64,000 bases of DNA from Streptomyces musisoli (lineage in GTDB: Bacteria; Actinomycetota; Actinomycetes; Streptomycetales; Streptomycetaceae), in contig NZ_JAERRH010000023.1 in NCBI RefSeq assembly GCF_016741855.1, positions 36,035-100,034 of the forward strand, given 5' to 3'. Position 1 is the first letter of the stretch, and each line of letters opens with the position of its first letter. This document shows positions 8,668 through 17,329 of this stretch, piece after piece. Both the position numbers and the translations under genes were made by a program. Below the pieces are notes generated by a model, which did no database searches, was not told the DNA's origin, and saw only the letters and a program-made list of their open reading frames with translations.

Positions 8668-8824
8668 GGCTCTCACCACCCAAGTACGGGCCAGGGCACG
8701 GCACTTCGGGCCGTGACGAGACAGGACCCGCATCCGTTGCCGAGAGTCAGACCGAAAATCCTAAGATCACAACAAACGACCGCAAATGACCGGTTAGTGA
8801 ACGGAGTTGGGGCCAGGATGCGTT

Positions 8825-9090
8825 CGGCCAGCGGTCAAGCGGCTGAGGTACCAGCGCTTGATGCCCTCGCCGGTGGCGTCGACGTACACACTGAAGTCGA
8901 AGTAGTCGGCGAGACCGACCCGAGTGCGGCCGTCCTTGCCGGGCAGGGCGGCCGGGAGGACGTTCAACCCCTCGACGATCAGGGTGTCCGGGCGACGCAC
9001 GGTGAGCTTCTCGCCCGGCACTATGTCGTAGATCCGGTGGGAGTAGACGGGCGCGGACACCTCGCCCTTGCCAGCCTTGGGGATTCGACA
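8825..9090 (-). pseudogene. coaA: Internal fragment of pantothenate kinase (CoaA)
   Basis: The minus strand encodes GEVSAPVYSHRIYDIVPGEK, then RRPDTLIVEGLNVL and GLADYFDFSVYVDA. These are the central motifs of type I pantothenate kinase (CoaA), which phosphorylates pantothenate in CoA synthesis. The P-loop N-terminus and the C-terminal third are missing. This is a relic copy; the functional gene must be elsewhere. Confidence 0.75.
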
Positions 9091-9129
9091 CGGTCGTCTC
9101 CCCCCGGTGGTGGCGCGCCAGCACGGCAT

Positions 9130-9320
9130 ACAGGGCCCGCTACGACGAGGCCGGCTTCCTGCGCGCTCCTGCCACACCGCAGACCTCCCCTGAGGAGGCC
9201 GAACTCGCCGAGCGGGTCGCCTCCATGGCCGACTGGCTCCTCGAGGAGCAGGCAGGGGAAGGGCGCGGCGCAGGCTCAGGCGGGGGCGTGGCACGAGGCC
9301 CGCCGCGCCTGGACATGAGC
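9130..9320 (+). pseudogene. 3' fragment of an unidentified gene
   Basis: A plus-strand frame has natural coding content (RYDEAGFLRAPATPQTSPEE, then ELAERVASMADWLLEEQ) but no start, and joins the CoaA fragment. It resembles C-termini of plasmid-borne proteins. I cannot name the family. Confidence 0.35.
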
Positions 9321-9418
9321 AGATGTCTGCGGAGCACCAACCGGGCACAGCACCGGGTCAGTCGAAGACGTGATCGTGACGGCGAAGCGGGCCGGCCTGG
9401 TGCAGCGGCAAAGGGGCG

Positions 9419-9570
9419 TCAGACCAGGGCGGCCGGGACGGCGTCGTCGGCCGCCCAGTCCCCGTCGAACAGGGCGGCGACCAGGCGTACGTCCGCTTCG
9501 GGGAGCCGGCCGGAGCGGTGCCGGGGGCGGGCCTTGGCGAGCCAGGCGCCGATCTTGACGGTGCCGCCCT
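9419..9570 (-). pseudogene. Helicase-associated (HA) domain fragment, copy 1
   Basis: The frame ending at TGA 9419 encodes KIGAWLAKARPRHRSGRLPE and ends DGDWAADDAVPAALV. This matches the helicase-associated repeat found at the C-terminus of large Streptomyces helicases. Only the last repeat remains. A similar relic in the same orientation lies at 16981-17270. Confidence 0.65.
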
Positions 9571-10000
9571 CGAGAGGACTCGGCTCGGTGCCACCTTCGC
9601 CGTGGAAGCCGTCGACCATGACGCCGCACCTGGACATGGCGGGTACGCCTGGGGAGCATCCAGATCCGGCTGCACCACGAGGGCCTACGCGCCCCTCGCC
9701 TGTCTCGCTCTGCACCGCCTCGTGCAGCCCTGACCTCGCCACCAGCTACTGGGGGCCGTCCTGCCGATACGTCGAGCAGGCACCGTGCGCAGCGGCCCCG
9801 CAGGCAGGAGGAGCAGGGTTCCACTGCTGGGCCTGCGGGGCCGGTGCATCACTCACGTACCCTGCGGCGCGTCCGATACGCCCGATCCCTCCCAACCGTC
9901 CGTGTGGAAAGGCCTCTTATGCGAGTGGGGCCCGGCCGTATCCGGCCGAGCCCCATCACCTCGCACGCGTGGCGCGCTCTTCGCGCCTGGCGTCTGTCGG
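9571..10000. other. No supported gene
   Basis: All six frames here look like noncoding high-GC sequence. I see no RNA gene or obvious repeat. Confidence 0.4.
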
Positions 10001-10171
10001 CTACCAGCGGTACCAGCGGCCCTTGCGGCCGCCGCTGTCCGCGGTGCGGACGACGAAGCCCAGCAGCCACACGACGAGCACGATCACCGCGATCCACCAC
10101 AGCGCCTTCAGCGCGAAGCCCGCGCCGAAGAGGATCAGGGCCAGCAGAAGAACCAGAAGCAGGGGAACCAT
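10001..10171 (-). CDS. Small hydrophobic membrane protein
   Basis: The 56-aa protein starts at ATG 10171 with AGGAGG nine bases upstream. Most of it is two hydrophobic helices (LLLVLLLALILFGAGFAL and ALWWIAVIVLVVWLLGFVV), followed by a short charged tail with GGRKGRWYRW. Such proteins are common and often stress-induced in Streptomyces. Function unknown. Confidence 0.85.
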   Translation of the reverse strand: MVPLLLVLLLALILFGAGFALKALWWIAVIVLVVWLLGFVVRTADSGGRKGRWYRW

Positions 10172-10379
10172 CGTTATCAACCTCCTGGCCACCAGGTGCC
10201 CTTACCTCAGGCTGACAAGCCCACAAAGAGGGAGTTACTTCCGCGAGGTACAGGGCATATGCACGGGCCTGCACGCCAGGCATCGTTCCCCGGCCCCACC
10301 CCTCATGCACCTCAGATCCGCCTCGTGAACTGCGGTGGGCGGGCCTGGGTCAGGGTGTGTCGCCGGAGCAGTGGAAGCG

Positions 10380-10530
10380 GCAGGTGATCCCCGGGCCTGT
10401 AGCGCACGCCCTCGGCCAGCAAGATCCGGCGCACCTGGGAGCGGCTGATCTCGATGCCCCGGTCCCGGGCGGCGGCAGCCAGCGCGTCCAAGGTCCACTC
10501 CGAGGGCCCTGACTCGTCAGCGGCCGCCAC
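10380..10530 (-). pseudogene. IS630-type transposase HTH fragment
   Basis: The minus strand encodes PSEWTLDALAAAARDRGIEI followed by SRSQVRRILLAEGVR. This is the second helix-turn-helix of IS630-family transposases. The catalytic domain is absent. The frame continues briefly into noncoding sequence. Confidence 0.6.
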
Positions 10531-10626
10531 GCTCACCCCGGAGCGGGTGGAGCAGCTCTCCGCCATCGGCATGCGGTGGACCAGACGGTGAACAAGCTCC
10601 AGGACGCAGCGGCTGCTGCCTGGAGC

Positions 10627-10659
10627 GTACATTTAGCGTACGTAGTACGTACTGAGCAC
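10627..10659. promoter_or_regulatory. Three GTAC motifs at 11-bp spacing, copy 1
   Basis: GTAC occurs at 10627, 10638 and 10649, one helical turn apart. The segment matches, in reverse complement, 21 of 26 bases of the array upstream of tap (30706-30731). This looks like an operator for a protein binding one face of DNA. No intact gene obviously follows it here. Confidence 0.5.
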
Positions 10660-10697
10660 GGTGATGTCCCTCGCCAAGACTCGCCCGCCGGGGCATG

Positions 10698-11339
10698 TCA
10701 CATCGCGAGCGCCGGGACCCCGGGGGTATCGGGCACACCGCATCCCTCTCGGGTCTGCGAGGGCGCCGCGGGCGGTGAGGTAAGCGCCGGTCCGATCAGG
10801 GGCATGACGGCCGCCAGCATCTCCGCCTTGCTCGCGGTCCCGTCCACGATCAGATCGGCCGCTGCCCGGGAGGGCGCGACATGGGCCGCGTGGCGGTCCC
10901 TGCCGGTCTGCAGATAGTTGCGCAGGGACAGTCGGGGGTCCTGTCGCTGCGCCTCGATCTTCCTGAGGATCTTGCGGGCCAGGCGTATGTCGTCGGGGGT
11001 CTCGACGTACACCCGCCACGCCGCCCGCCTCAGCACGGACGGCAGTGACAGCGCGAACAGGCCCTCGACCACCACCAGCAGCACGCCGGGGCGCTGCAGC
11101 GCTGCGTCGATGGCGTGTGCCGCCGCTGTCTCGTCGATCGATCCCGGATGATTCCAGTCGAGGACGGCGTGCCCGTCGGCGCTGACTGTCCACACACCCC
11201 TCAGGGGGTCGTGGGCGGGCACGTAGTAGTCGTCCAGATGGATCAGCGTCACGCTCTCGGGACACTGCAGCGACAGGGCCTCGGCAAGGGTTGACTTGCC
11301 GGATGCGGTGCCGCCTGCAACCGCCAGTACACCCGTCAT
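10698..11339 (-). CDS. Uridine kinase-like P-loop protein
   Basis: The 213-aa protein has the Walker A motif GGTASGKST at residues 9-17, then LIHLDDYYVPAHDPLRG and DWNHPGSID, the substrate-side motifs of the uridine kinase/phosphoribulokinase family, and LVVVEGLFAL as Walker B. The usual product phosphorylates uridine or cytidine. Length fits (about 200 aa). The C-terminal 25 residues are Pro/Ser-rich and probably extra. The start is ATG 11339. Confidence 0.85.
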   Translation of the reverse strand: MTGVLAVAGGTASGKSTLAEALSLQCPESVTLIHLDDYYVPAHDPLRGVWTVSADGHAVLDWNHPGSIDETAAAHAIDAALQRPGVLLVVVEGLFALSLPSVLRRAAWRVYVETPDDIRLARKILRKIEAQRQDPRLSLRNYLQTGRDRHAAHVAPSRAAADLIVDGTASKAEMLAAVMPLIGPALTSPPAAPSQTREGCGVPDTPGVPALAM

Positions 11340-11640
11340 AACGGGCGCTCCTCATGTGCTCAAAGGGGGGTGGACGAAGCGGCCGGACAAGCCGGGTCCA
11401 GGGAATGTACGGCGGTGTGATCGCCGCTGGCAAGCAGGGAGACGCGGCCCGGTTCAGCGGGGCCAGCGCTGCGATCTTCGGTTGACCTGCGCACGGTCTC
11501 GGCGACGCCGCGGACCTTCAGCGTGGCATGACGGCCCCTGAGCGCAGGCGGGACGCCGAGGGGAGCGGGCCAGTTCTCACTGCCCGGCACCCTACGGCGC
11601 GGCACTGACAACACCGCCCGGCCGAGGGGAAGGTCCAACC

Positions 11641-11748
11641 TCTCTCTGGCGCGCCGCCGGTCGTGGACTGCTGCGGGACGGCGGCCCGGGCGAACGTGGT
11701 GAGTCATCCGCTTCTCGTACTGCGGTGATCGGCAGGGACGTGGTGTGG
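11641..11748 (-). repeat. 108-bp inverted repeat, arm 1
   Basis: This segment is the exact reverse complement of 28534-28641: 108 bases with no mismatch on reading both copies. It lies within a 640-base stretch (11340-11982) where I can support no gene. Confidence 0.9.
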
Positions 11749-11982
11749 TGCCCGGGCCAGCGGTCCGCGCTTCTCGAGGAGCGTGGCGGAAAGCGCTACC
11801 GCTTCGGGGTTCGCCACATTGGACAAGATGACGGAATGCCATGCCCGCACCTCGCTGACCTGCGGTGATGGGAGGTGGAGGCCTCGCGTGACGACGGCAC
11901 GTCCGTGTGGACACGGGTGCCGGAATGCTCGTGATCGGCCTGGCACGCCGGGGCGGTCGGGTGCCACGATCGAGGCCTCGCC

Positions 11983-12222
11983 ATGTTCGTCTTCTCCGCC
12001 CGCCTGGCCACGGCCGGTGCGGTCGTCGCGGTGGCCGCCGAGTGCGGCATCGCGTACCCGCTCGCCAACCGCCTCCCGGCCGGCGACGCTGTCGTCATTG
12101 TCATCGTCGTCCTGGCCGTCACCGCGCTGGCCGCGACCGGCCACGAGGTGCCCGCCGTGCTGGGGGCGCTGGCGGCCGCGGCCGCCGGCCGGCTCGCGCG
12201 GGCCCGGCTGCGGGCGTGCTAG
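11983..12222 (+). CDS. Possible small membrane protein
   Basis: This 79-aa frame is Ala/Val-rich with two or three predicted membrane helices (GAVVAVAAECGIAYPLAN, then VVIVIVVLAVTALAA). It ends in an Arg-rich tail. No strong ribosome site is present, and it overlaps the end of the convergent GNAT gene by four bases. It could be a gene like the small membrane proteins at 13669 and 23738, or a chance frame. Confidence 0.4.
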   Translation: MFVFSARLATAGAVVAVAAECGIAYPLANRLPAGDAVVIVIVVLAVTALAATGHEVPAVLGALAAAAAGRLARARLRAC

Positions 12223-12878
12223 TTGCCCTTGTCGATGGGTTTGGGAGGCGCCCCGATCCACGGTCGGGTGATGTTGATGAGTTTGGGAGGCACCAGGTCT
12301 CTTGCCAGGGCAGCATCGGGATGCTGCTGGTGAAAGGTGCTGGTGGGCCCCGGATCCGTTGCCAGGCGGGCATGGAGTTCCACGTCGAAGCGGACACCGT
12401 CGTATTCGAGCTTCTGTCGTTGTTGTCCTTCCACCGCGAAGCCGGCCGCGCGAGCAACTCCGCATGAGGCGGGATTGTTCACCCGGTGCCCAAGCTCCAG
12501 CCGGAAAAGTTCCGCGTCGTCGAAAGCCCAGCGAGCCACAGCACGGCAGGCACGGGACGCTACGCCCCGGCCACGGGCCGTTGCCGTCGTCCAGTAGGAC
12601 ACCCATCCAGTGGCATGGCGCCGGTCCACTGGGCCAACACACACCTGGCCGAGAACGAGGCCACCGCCGTCGACGACGGCGAAGGAATAGGAAGAGTCCG
12701 CAGCCCACTGGTCACCACGGGCCGTTAGCCACCGCTCGGCGGCCTGGACAGAATCGACCGGCTCGATGGACTGGGCACGCATGAGCGGATCCGCGAACGC
12801 GGTCATCACCGCCCGGGCGTCCTCGGCCTTCCATCTCCGCAGCACCAGGCCAGAGGAGGTATCTACACGATCGCGCAC
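12219..12878 (-). CDS. GNAT acetyltransferase, RimJ/RimL type
   Basis: The 219-aa protein has the RimJ/RimL GNAT pattern: LVLRRWKAEDARAVMTAF at the N-terminus, SYSFAVVDGGGLVLGQV as a central beta hairpin, the acetyl-CoA loop ATARGRGVASRACRAVARW, and VNNPASCGVARAAGF near the end of the core. These enzymes acetylate N-terminal or small-molecule amines. The last 35 residues extend beyond the family core and may be added sequence, since a short repeated DNA word (GTTTGGGAGGC) lies within it. Confidence 0.88.
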   Translation of the reverse strand: MRDRVDTSSGLVLRRWKAEDARAVMTAFADPLMRAQSIEPVDSVQAAERWLTARGDQWAADSSYSFAVVDGGGLVLGQVCVGPVDRRHATGWVSYWTTATARGRGVASRACRAVARWAFDDAELFRLELGHRVNNPASCGVARAAGFAVEGQQRQKLEYDGVRFDVELHARLATDPGPTSTFHQQHPDAALARDLVPPKLINITRPWIGAPPKPIDKGN

Positions 12879-13050
12879 GACGCGAGTCTTCCTCAGCAGA
12901 CATCGCCTGTCACGTCGGTTTCCCAGCAGTCGGTCCCCCGCCAGGGAGCCGTGCTCGTGTCGGGACGTGAACCAGCTTCCGTCACGTCAGTTCCGTCATT
13001 TGTCGTCGACATCCAAGCGACGAGCGATCACCAACTGCCTCCCAAACCCG
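12237..13050. repeat. Short word GTTTGGGAGGC, three copies
   Basis: The word occurs at 12237-12249 and 12281-12292 on the plus strand and reversed at 13036-13050. The first two lie in the C-terminal extension of the GNAT gene. The third is just upstream of the glycosylase relic. They may mark element ends. Confidence 0.35.
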
Positions 13051-13130
13051 TCCACATCTGCTGTTCCTATAGATGCACGAAGCCACAGACGGCCGAGACG
13101 ACGACCAGAGCGGCGATCTGAGCCTGGATA

Positions 13131-13535
13131 TTGGCGGAGGACAGGCCCTCTCGCAGAACACCGATCAGCACCTGCGCCGCTACGGCGAGCGCACGCATTC
13201 CCTGGCTCGGGCCGTCGTTCTTCACCAAGTTCCTCTACTTCACCGGCAAGACGGTGACGCCGGCGAACGGCCCTGAGCCGCTCGTTCTCGACCGCATCAT
13301 GGCCCGGCACATGCGGTCCCTGGCATCAACGGTCGGTCGGGAAACGGGCCACGACTCCGACGGCTCGATCGCCGGCTGGGTCTGGAGGGACCAGGACTGA
13401 TCACCCCACCGCTACCAGGTCTTCCTGTCGTTCCTGCACGCCGCCGTCCACCAGGCGGCGTCCACCGACGGCTGGCCGTCCGACGCCTCACCCGACCTGC
13501 TCGAATACGCACTCTTCAGCACCGCGTGGACGTGA
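13131..13535 (+). pseudogene. 8-oxoguanine glycosylase OGG-fold protein relic
   Basis: The frame contains PWLGPSFFTKFLYFTGKTVT and VLDRIMARHM, typical of the short OGG-fold proteins of Streptomyces. An in-frame TGA at 13398-13400 interrupts it, after which the same frame continues (HRYQVFLSFLHAAVHQAAST) to TGA 13533-13535. The N-terminal half is missing. The gene is therefore truncated and carries a premature stop. Confidence 0.65.
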
Positions 13536-13668
13536 GCATCCGGGCCCGGCACACCTGCCGCATGGAAAGCCGCACCGGCCCCCTGCGGGTACGCCCGGCG
13601 CGCAAAGACCGTGCGGCGAGGCGCCGGATGCCTGGAGTGCCACGCATGGTGCGGCGGCGCCGGCCGAC

Positions 13669-13848
13669 TCACCCGAGGAACTCGGCGAGGACTCCGGTGA
13701 CGGCGGCCGCAAGGGTGAGGACGGCGGCGAACGTGGTGGCCGCACGCATGAGGGCTGTGGGGTAAGTGGCACCGTCAAAGCGAGCCAGGGTGCCCGCGGC
13801 AGCGACGACCAGAGCCGCGGCGAGCAGGACGATGGCGATGTGGTTCAC
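13669..13848 (-). CDS. Small membrane protein of module copy 1
   Basis: This 59-aa protein starts at GTG 13848 behind GGGGAG. It has two hydrophobic helices separated by LARFDGATYPTALMRAATTF. The protein at 23738 shares this linker (LARMDGATYPAALTRAAVTF) and layout. Both stand divergent to a large HTH-NTPase-repeat gene, so the pair looks like a functional module. A role as membrane partner or regulator is inference. Confidence 0.8.
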   Translation of the reverse strand: MNHIAIVLLAAALVVAAAGTLARFDGATYPTALMRAATTFAAVLTLAAAVTGVLAEFLG

Positions 13849-13965
13849 GGCAATCTCCCCGTACTGGTTGGGATGTTGACGTGGGTGAAGGTCGCAGAAA
13901 CGGTGTGCGCCGTGGTCCGGCCGGACAATGATGAACACCGTTGAACACACGCACTGGGGGTGCAG
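13849..13965. promoter_or_regulatory. Conserved divergent promoter/operator, copy 1
   Basis: The region between the two divergent genes is strongly similar to 23936-24058. Shared blocks include TTGACGTG, CGGTGTGCGCCG and a direct repeat of GAACACC (GATGAACACCG-TTGAACAC). Flanking noncoding DNA is not similar, so this is likely a common operator. The HTH domain of the large protein is the obvious candidate binder. Confidence 0.65.
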
Positions 13966-15909
13966 GTGAGCGGGAATGCCGAGGAGCGTGAGGCGGCGCT
14001 CACCGAGCTGCGCAAACGACTGGAAGACGCCCTGGCCCACACGGGGCTGACCAAAGCTCAGCTCGCCGCCCGGGCGCATCGGTCGCGCACAACCGTCCAT
14101 GAGGCCTTCAAGGACGGCGGGCGTGTTCCGTCCGGCGCGACCGTAGCGGCGCTGGCCGGCACGCTGGGCCTGTCGGCCGAGCAGAAGCGGGAGCTGCTTC
14201 AGCTGCGCCGGGCCGCGGCAGGCGAGAGGGCCGGTCCTGTGCGTGTTTGGGACGAAGAGCTCGGCAAGCCGATCGCGCAGTGGGATCCTCACGACTTGGA
14301 AGTCCATCCCGCCGGAACCCCCACCATCGCAGCCAGCTTGGGCGCCTTGGCGCAGCGGGCGCTGCCCGGCTACGTGCACCGCGCCCATGACCGCGTCCTG
14401 GCCGACGCGGTGCGCGAGGCGGCCGGGGGTCGCAGTCGGATGCTGGTCCTGGTCGGATCGTCTTCGACCGGCAAAACTCGGGCGTGCTGGGAGGCCGTCC
14501 AGCCGCTCGCTGCCTACGGCTGGCGGCTGTGGCACCCGTACGATCCGACCTCGGTCGAGGCCCCGCTCCCCGACCTCCACCGGGTGGCGCCCCGCACGGT
14601 GATATGGCTCAACGAAGCTCAGCACTACCTCGGCCACTCCCGGGTCGGCGAGCGCATCGCGGCCGCACTGCACACCCTGCTCACCGACGCCGACCGCGGG
14701 CCGGTCCTCGTACTGGGCACCTTGTGGCTCGAGTACGCCAACTCCTACATGGCCCTACCCGGCCCCGAGGCACCTGACCCGCACCGCCGGGTCCGCAAAC
14801 TGTTGACCGGACGCACGCTCACCGTCCCCGACGCGTTCGACGAGGAGGCGCTCGAGGCCGCCTCCGTCCTGGCCCAAGGCGGCGACCGGTTCATGGCGGA
14901 CGCCCTCACCCGCGCCCACACTCACCGACGCGTCACCCAGGACCTCGCCGGGGCACCGGAGCTCGTGCGCCGCTACGACCACGGCATCCCGCCCGTGAAA
15001 GCCCTCTTGGAGGTAGCGATGGACGCCCGCCGCCTCGGCGTCGGACTCCACCTCCCCCAGGCCTTCCTCATCGACGCCGCCACCGACTACCTCACCGACG
15101 ACGACTACGACGAGCTCACCGAAGACCGGCTCAAAGCAGCTTTCGCCGCCCTTGCCCACCCCGTCCACGGCAAACAAGCCCCCCGCCCCATGCGGCGCCC
15201 CCCGGGCAGCCCGGCACCGACCAGGACGCCCACCCCGGCGGCAGGACCGGTCTTCCGCCTCGCGGACTACCTCAAACAGCACGGCCGCATGACACGCCAA
15301 AGGTTCTGCCCGCCCGCCTCCTTCTGGCACGCAGCCCACACCCATCTCACCGACCCCGAAAACCTCCGCAACCTCGCCAAGGCAGCCGAAAATCGGTATC
15401 GCCTGCAATGGGCACATCATCTTCGTTGGCAGGCCGCCGATACCGGCAGCATCGAAGCCCTGTGCGAGCTGGCGCACCTGAGGGAGCGGGCTGGGGACCA
15501 GGAGGGTGCCGAAACCCTGTACCGGCAGGCCGCCGACGCCGGCGACACCCACGCCCTGGCCCACCTGGTACAGCAGCGCCAGGCGGCTGGGGACTCGGAG
15601 GGCGCCGACGCCCTCGCCCGGCAGGCCGCCGACGCCGGCACCACCTACGCCCTGCGCAAGCTGGCGCAGCTACGGGAGGCGGCCGGGGACCGGCGAAGCG
15701 CTGATGCTCTCGCCCGGCGCGCCGCCGACGCCGGCGACGCTTACGCCCTGGTCATCTTGGCGCAGCTGCGGAAGGAGGCCGGGGACCTAGAGAGCGCCGA
15801 AGCCCTGGCCCGGCACGCCGCGGATACTGGCGGTGCCACACAGCATCTCGGTAATTGGTGGCGGTACGGGTTAGACCCAGACGGTTCACCGACCCCTCCA
15901 TGGTCCTGA
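13960..15909 (+). CDS. HTH / P-loop NTPase / TPR-like repeat protein, copy 1
   Basis: This 649-aa protein has three parts. Residues about 18-75 are an XRE-like HTH (TKAQLAARAHRSRTTVHEAF). A P-loop NTPase follows, with Walker A LVGSSSTGKTRACWEA near 165 and a Walker-B-like VIWLNEAQHYLG near 215. After a Pro-rich linker come four to five repeats of about 32 residues (GDQEGAETLYRQAADAGDTH type), then the tail GLDPDGSPTPPW. The order HTH-NTPase-superstructure-repeats is that of STAND-type signalling proteins, but I know no named family. GTG 13966 is an alternative start with better spacing. The paralogue is at 24059. Confidence 0.88.
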   Translation: MQVSGNAEEREAALTELRKRLEDALAHTGLTKAQLAARAHRSRTTVHEAFKDGGRVPSGATVAALAGTLGLSAEQKRELLQLRRAAAGERAGPVRVWDEELGKPIAQWDPHDLEVHPAGTPTIAASLGALAQRALPGYVHRAHDRVLADAVREAAGGRSRMLVLVGSSSTGKTRACWEAVQPLAAYGWRLWHPYDPTSVEAPLPDLHRVAPRTVIWLNEAQHYLGHSRVGERIAAALHTLLTDADRGPVLVLGTLWLEYANSYMALPGPEAPDPHRRVRKLLTGRTLTVPDAFDEEALEAASVLAQGGDRFMADALTRAHTHRRVTQDLAGAPELVRRYDHGIPPVKALLEVAMDARRLGVGLHLPQAFLIDAATDYLTDDDYDELTEDRLKAAFAALAHPVHGKQAPRPMRRPPGSPAPTRTPTPAAGPVFRLADYLKQHGRMTRQRFCPPASFWHAAHTHLTDPENLRNLAKAAENRYRLQWAHHLRWQAADTGSIEALCELAHLRERAGDQEGAETLYRQAADAGDTHALAHLVQQRQAAGDSEGADALARQAADAGTTYALRKLAQLREAAGDRRSADALARRAADAGDAYALVILAQLRKEAGDLESAEALARHAADTGGATQHLGNWWRYGLDPDGSPTPPWS

Positions 15910-16401
15910 ACACACGCCCGCCCGCAGGGGTTACGCCCGCAGTGGCGCGGCGCCAGTCCGGGCACCGATGGGTGCCCGCAAGTAACCCTCCACGGCACCC
16001 AGGGGCCGGGCAGGGTTGCGCACGGCCGCTCGGGCGAAAGGGGGCTCCCGTCCCGGCTCGGGGGTAACACGGAACTGGAGTCCTACGTCCATCTTCCTCG
16101 CCCCTCCGGGGGAGCGTCGCGGCCCTGTGGCTCGCCTTCGGGCACCTCCTGATCGCCGCGGCCGTCGTCGGCTTCCTCGTGCCTCCGCACGGCGTGGCCT
16201 GGCGGTCCTGTTCGGCGGGCTGGTGGTTGCAGCGCCCCGCTCGCTCCGGGGCGAGGGCCCCGCCTGCGCCAGCCAGCAAGGCACCACCCAGCACACCCTG
16301 CCGCCAACCCACCCAGCACACCCTGCCGCCAACTCGCTCATCCGAATGAACGCCGGCAGGAACCGGAATGGCAAACCGTTCCACCAGGACAGGGGGATGT
16401 C
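15910..16401. other. Intergenic, no supported gene
   Basis: One plus-strand frame shows a short membrane-like segment (LWLAFGHLLIAAAVVGFLV at about 16130-16190), but it lacks a start and ends quickly. It may be a decayed small membrane gene. A tandem repeat is listed separately. Confidence 0.35.
16286..16335 (+). repeat. 25-bp tandem duplication
   Basis: Two adjacent 25-base units beginning ACCCAGCACACCCTGCC match at 24 of 25 positions. They lie in noncoding sequence upstream of the secreted inhibitor gene. Confidence 0.8.
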
Positions 16402-16848
16402 ATGAGACTCCTGCCTCTACGACCGCCCCGGACAGGCGTTACCGCGCCGATCACCGCTGCCGTCACGACCGTCCTGGCCGCCTCACTGATCGGCCTCGCA
16501 TCCGCCCACGCCGCGCCCCCCGCGGGCGCGCCCGCTGCGGTCCGGGACCAGATCGCGTGCCCGCGCGGGTTCGTGTGCATCTACCCCGACATCAACTTCA
16601 ACGGACAGCCCTACGTCAAACGCGCCGTCGACGGATCCGTGCGGCACCTGCCGGACTACATCCGCGGCAAAGGCAGCTCCGTCATCAACAACAGCAGCCG
16701 CACCGCCCGCGTCTACCAGAAGGACAACTACTTCGGCCGGCACGTCTGCGTCGGCCGCGAGGGCGGCACCATCAGCGACCTGCGCTCCTACCAGCTCAAC
16801 GACACCACCCACAGCCTCCGCAACAACGACACCCCCTGCGGCGCCTGA
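16402..16848 (+). CDS. Secreted peptidase inhibitor I36-type protein
   Basis: The 148-aa protein starts at ATG 16402 behind AGGGGGATGTC. It has a Sec signal peptide: a basic start, a hydrophobic core (AAVTTVLAASLIGLASAH) and an AHA-AP cleavage site near residue 37. The mature part has CPRGFVCIYPDINFNGQ and a second Cys pair, with repeated short beta elements (SSVINNSSRTARVYQ), typical of peptidase inhibitor family I36, a beta/gamma-crystallin-like fold. Known members inhibit metallo-endopeptidases. It is a single gene. Confidence 0.88.
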   Translation: MRLLPLRPPRTGVTAPITAAVTTVLAASLIGLASAHAAPPAGAPAAVRDQIACPRGFVCIYPDINFNGQPYVKRAVDGSVRHLPDYIRGKGSSVINNSSRTARVYQKDNYFGRHVCVGREGGTISDLRSYQLNDTTHSLRNNDTPCGA

Positions 16849-16980
16849 CGGCCGCCCGAAGAGGGACGGGCCGACATGCCGCTTGCGCCCCCGGCCGTCC
16901 AGGTGGGCGCGAGTCCGGCGGCGCGCGGAGGTCCACCGGTAGATCGGCGGAGGGCGTCACCCGAGTCGGGGGGGCAGGGC

Positions 16981-17270
16981 TTACGCCAGGACGGCCGGGA
17001 CCGCGTCCTCGGCCGTCCAGTCCCCCTCGAACAGGGCGGCGACCAGGCGTACATGGTCCTCGGGGAGCTGGCGAGCGCGGTGCTTGGTGCGGGCCTTGGC
17101 GAGCCAGGCGCCGAGCTTGACGGTGTCGCCGTCGACGCGGATCGTCTCGCGGGCGGCGGGGATGAGTTCAGCAACTGGTGCGCGCGAGGGTGAGGGCTTG
17201 CCAGGTGGTGAGCTGGCGGTGCAGCCAGGAGCCGATCTTCACCCCGGCGAGCTGGGTGTCGCGCGCGGAT
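16981..17270 (-). pseudogene. Helicase-associated (HA) domain fragment, copy 2
   Basis: The frame ending at TAA 16981 encodes VKLGAWLAKARTKHRARQLP and ends EGDWTAEDAVPAVLA, the helicase-associated repeat. Upstream in another frame a further repeat is visible (VKIGSWLHRQLTTWQALTLA). The helicase core is absent. It matches the 9419-9570 relic closely. Confidence 0.65.
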
Positions 17271-17329
17271 CCGGGGTTGGTGCGCACCGGCCGTGGGATG
17301 GGCTCTCCAGCTCACGGTGGGCGGTGTCT

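Noticed and set aside
7402..9318. 638-aa plus-strand frame opposite DUF6192 and RacP-like genes
   Set aside because: Composition is that of a shadow frame; the minus strand has recognised families and ribosome sites.
11360..11914. 184-aa minus-strand frame through inverted-repeat arm 1
   Set aside because: Low-complexity Arg/Pro text with no start site; part of it is simply the 108-bp repeat.
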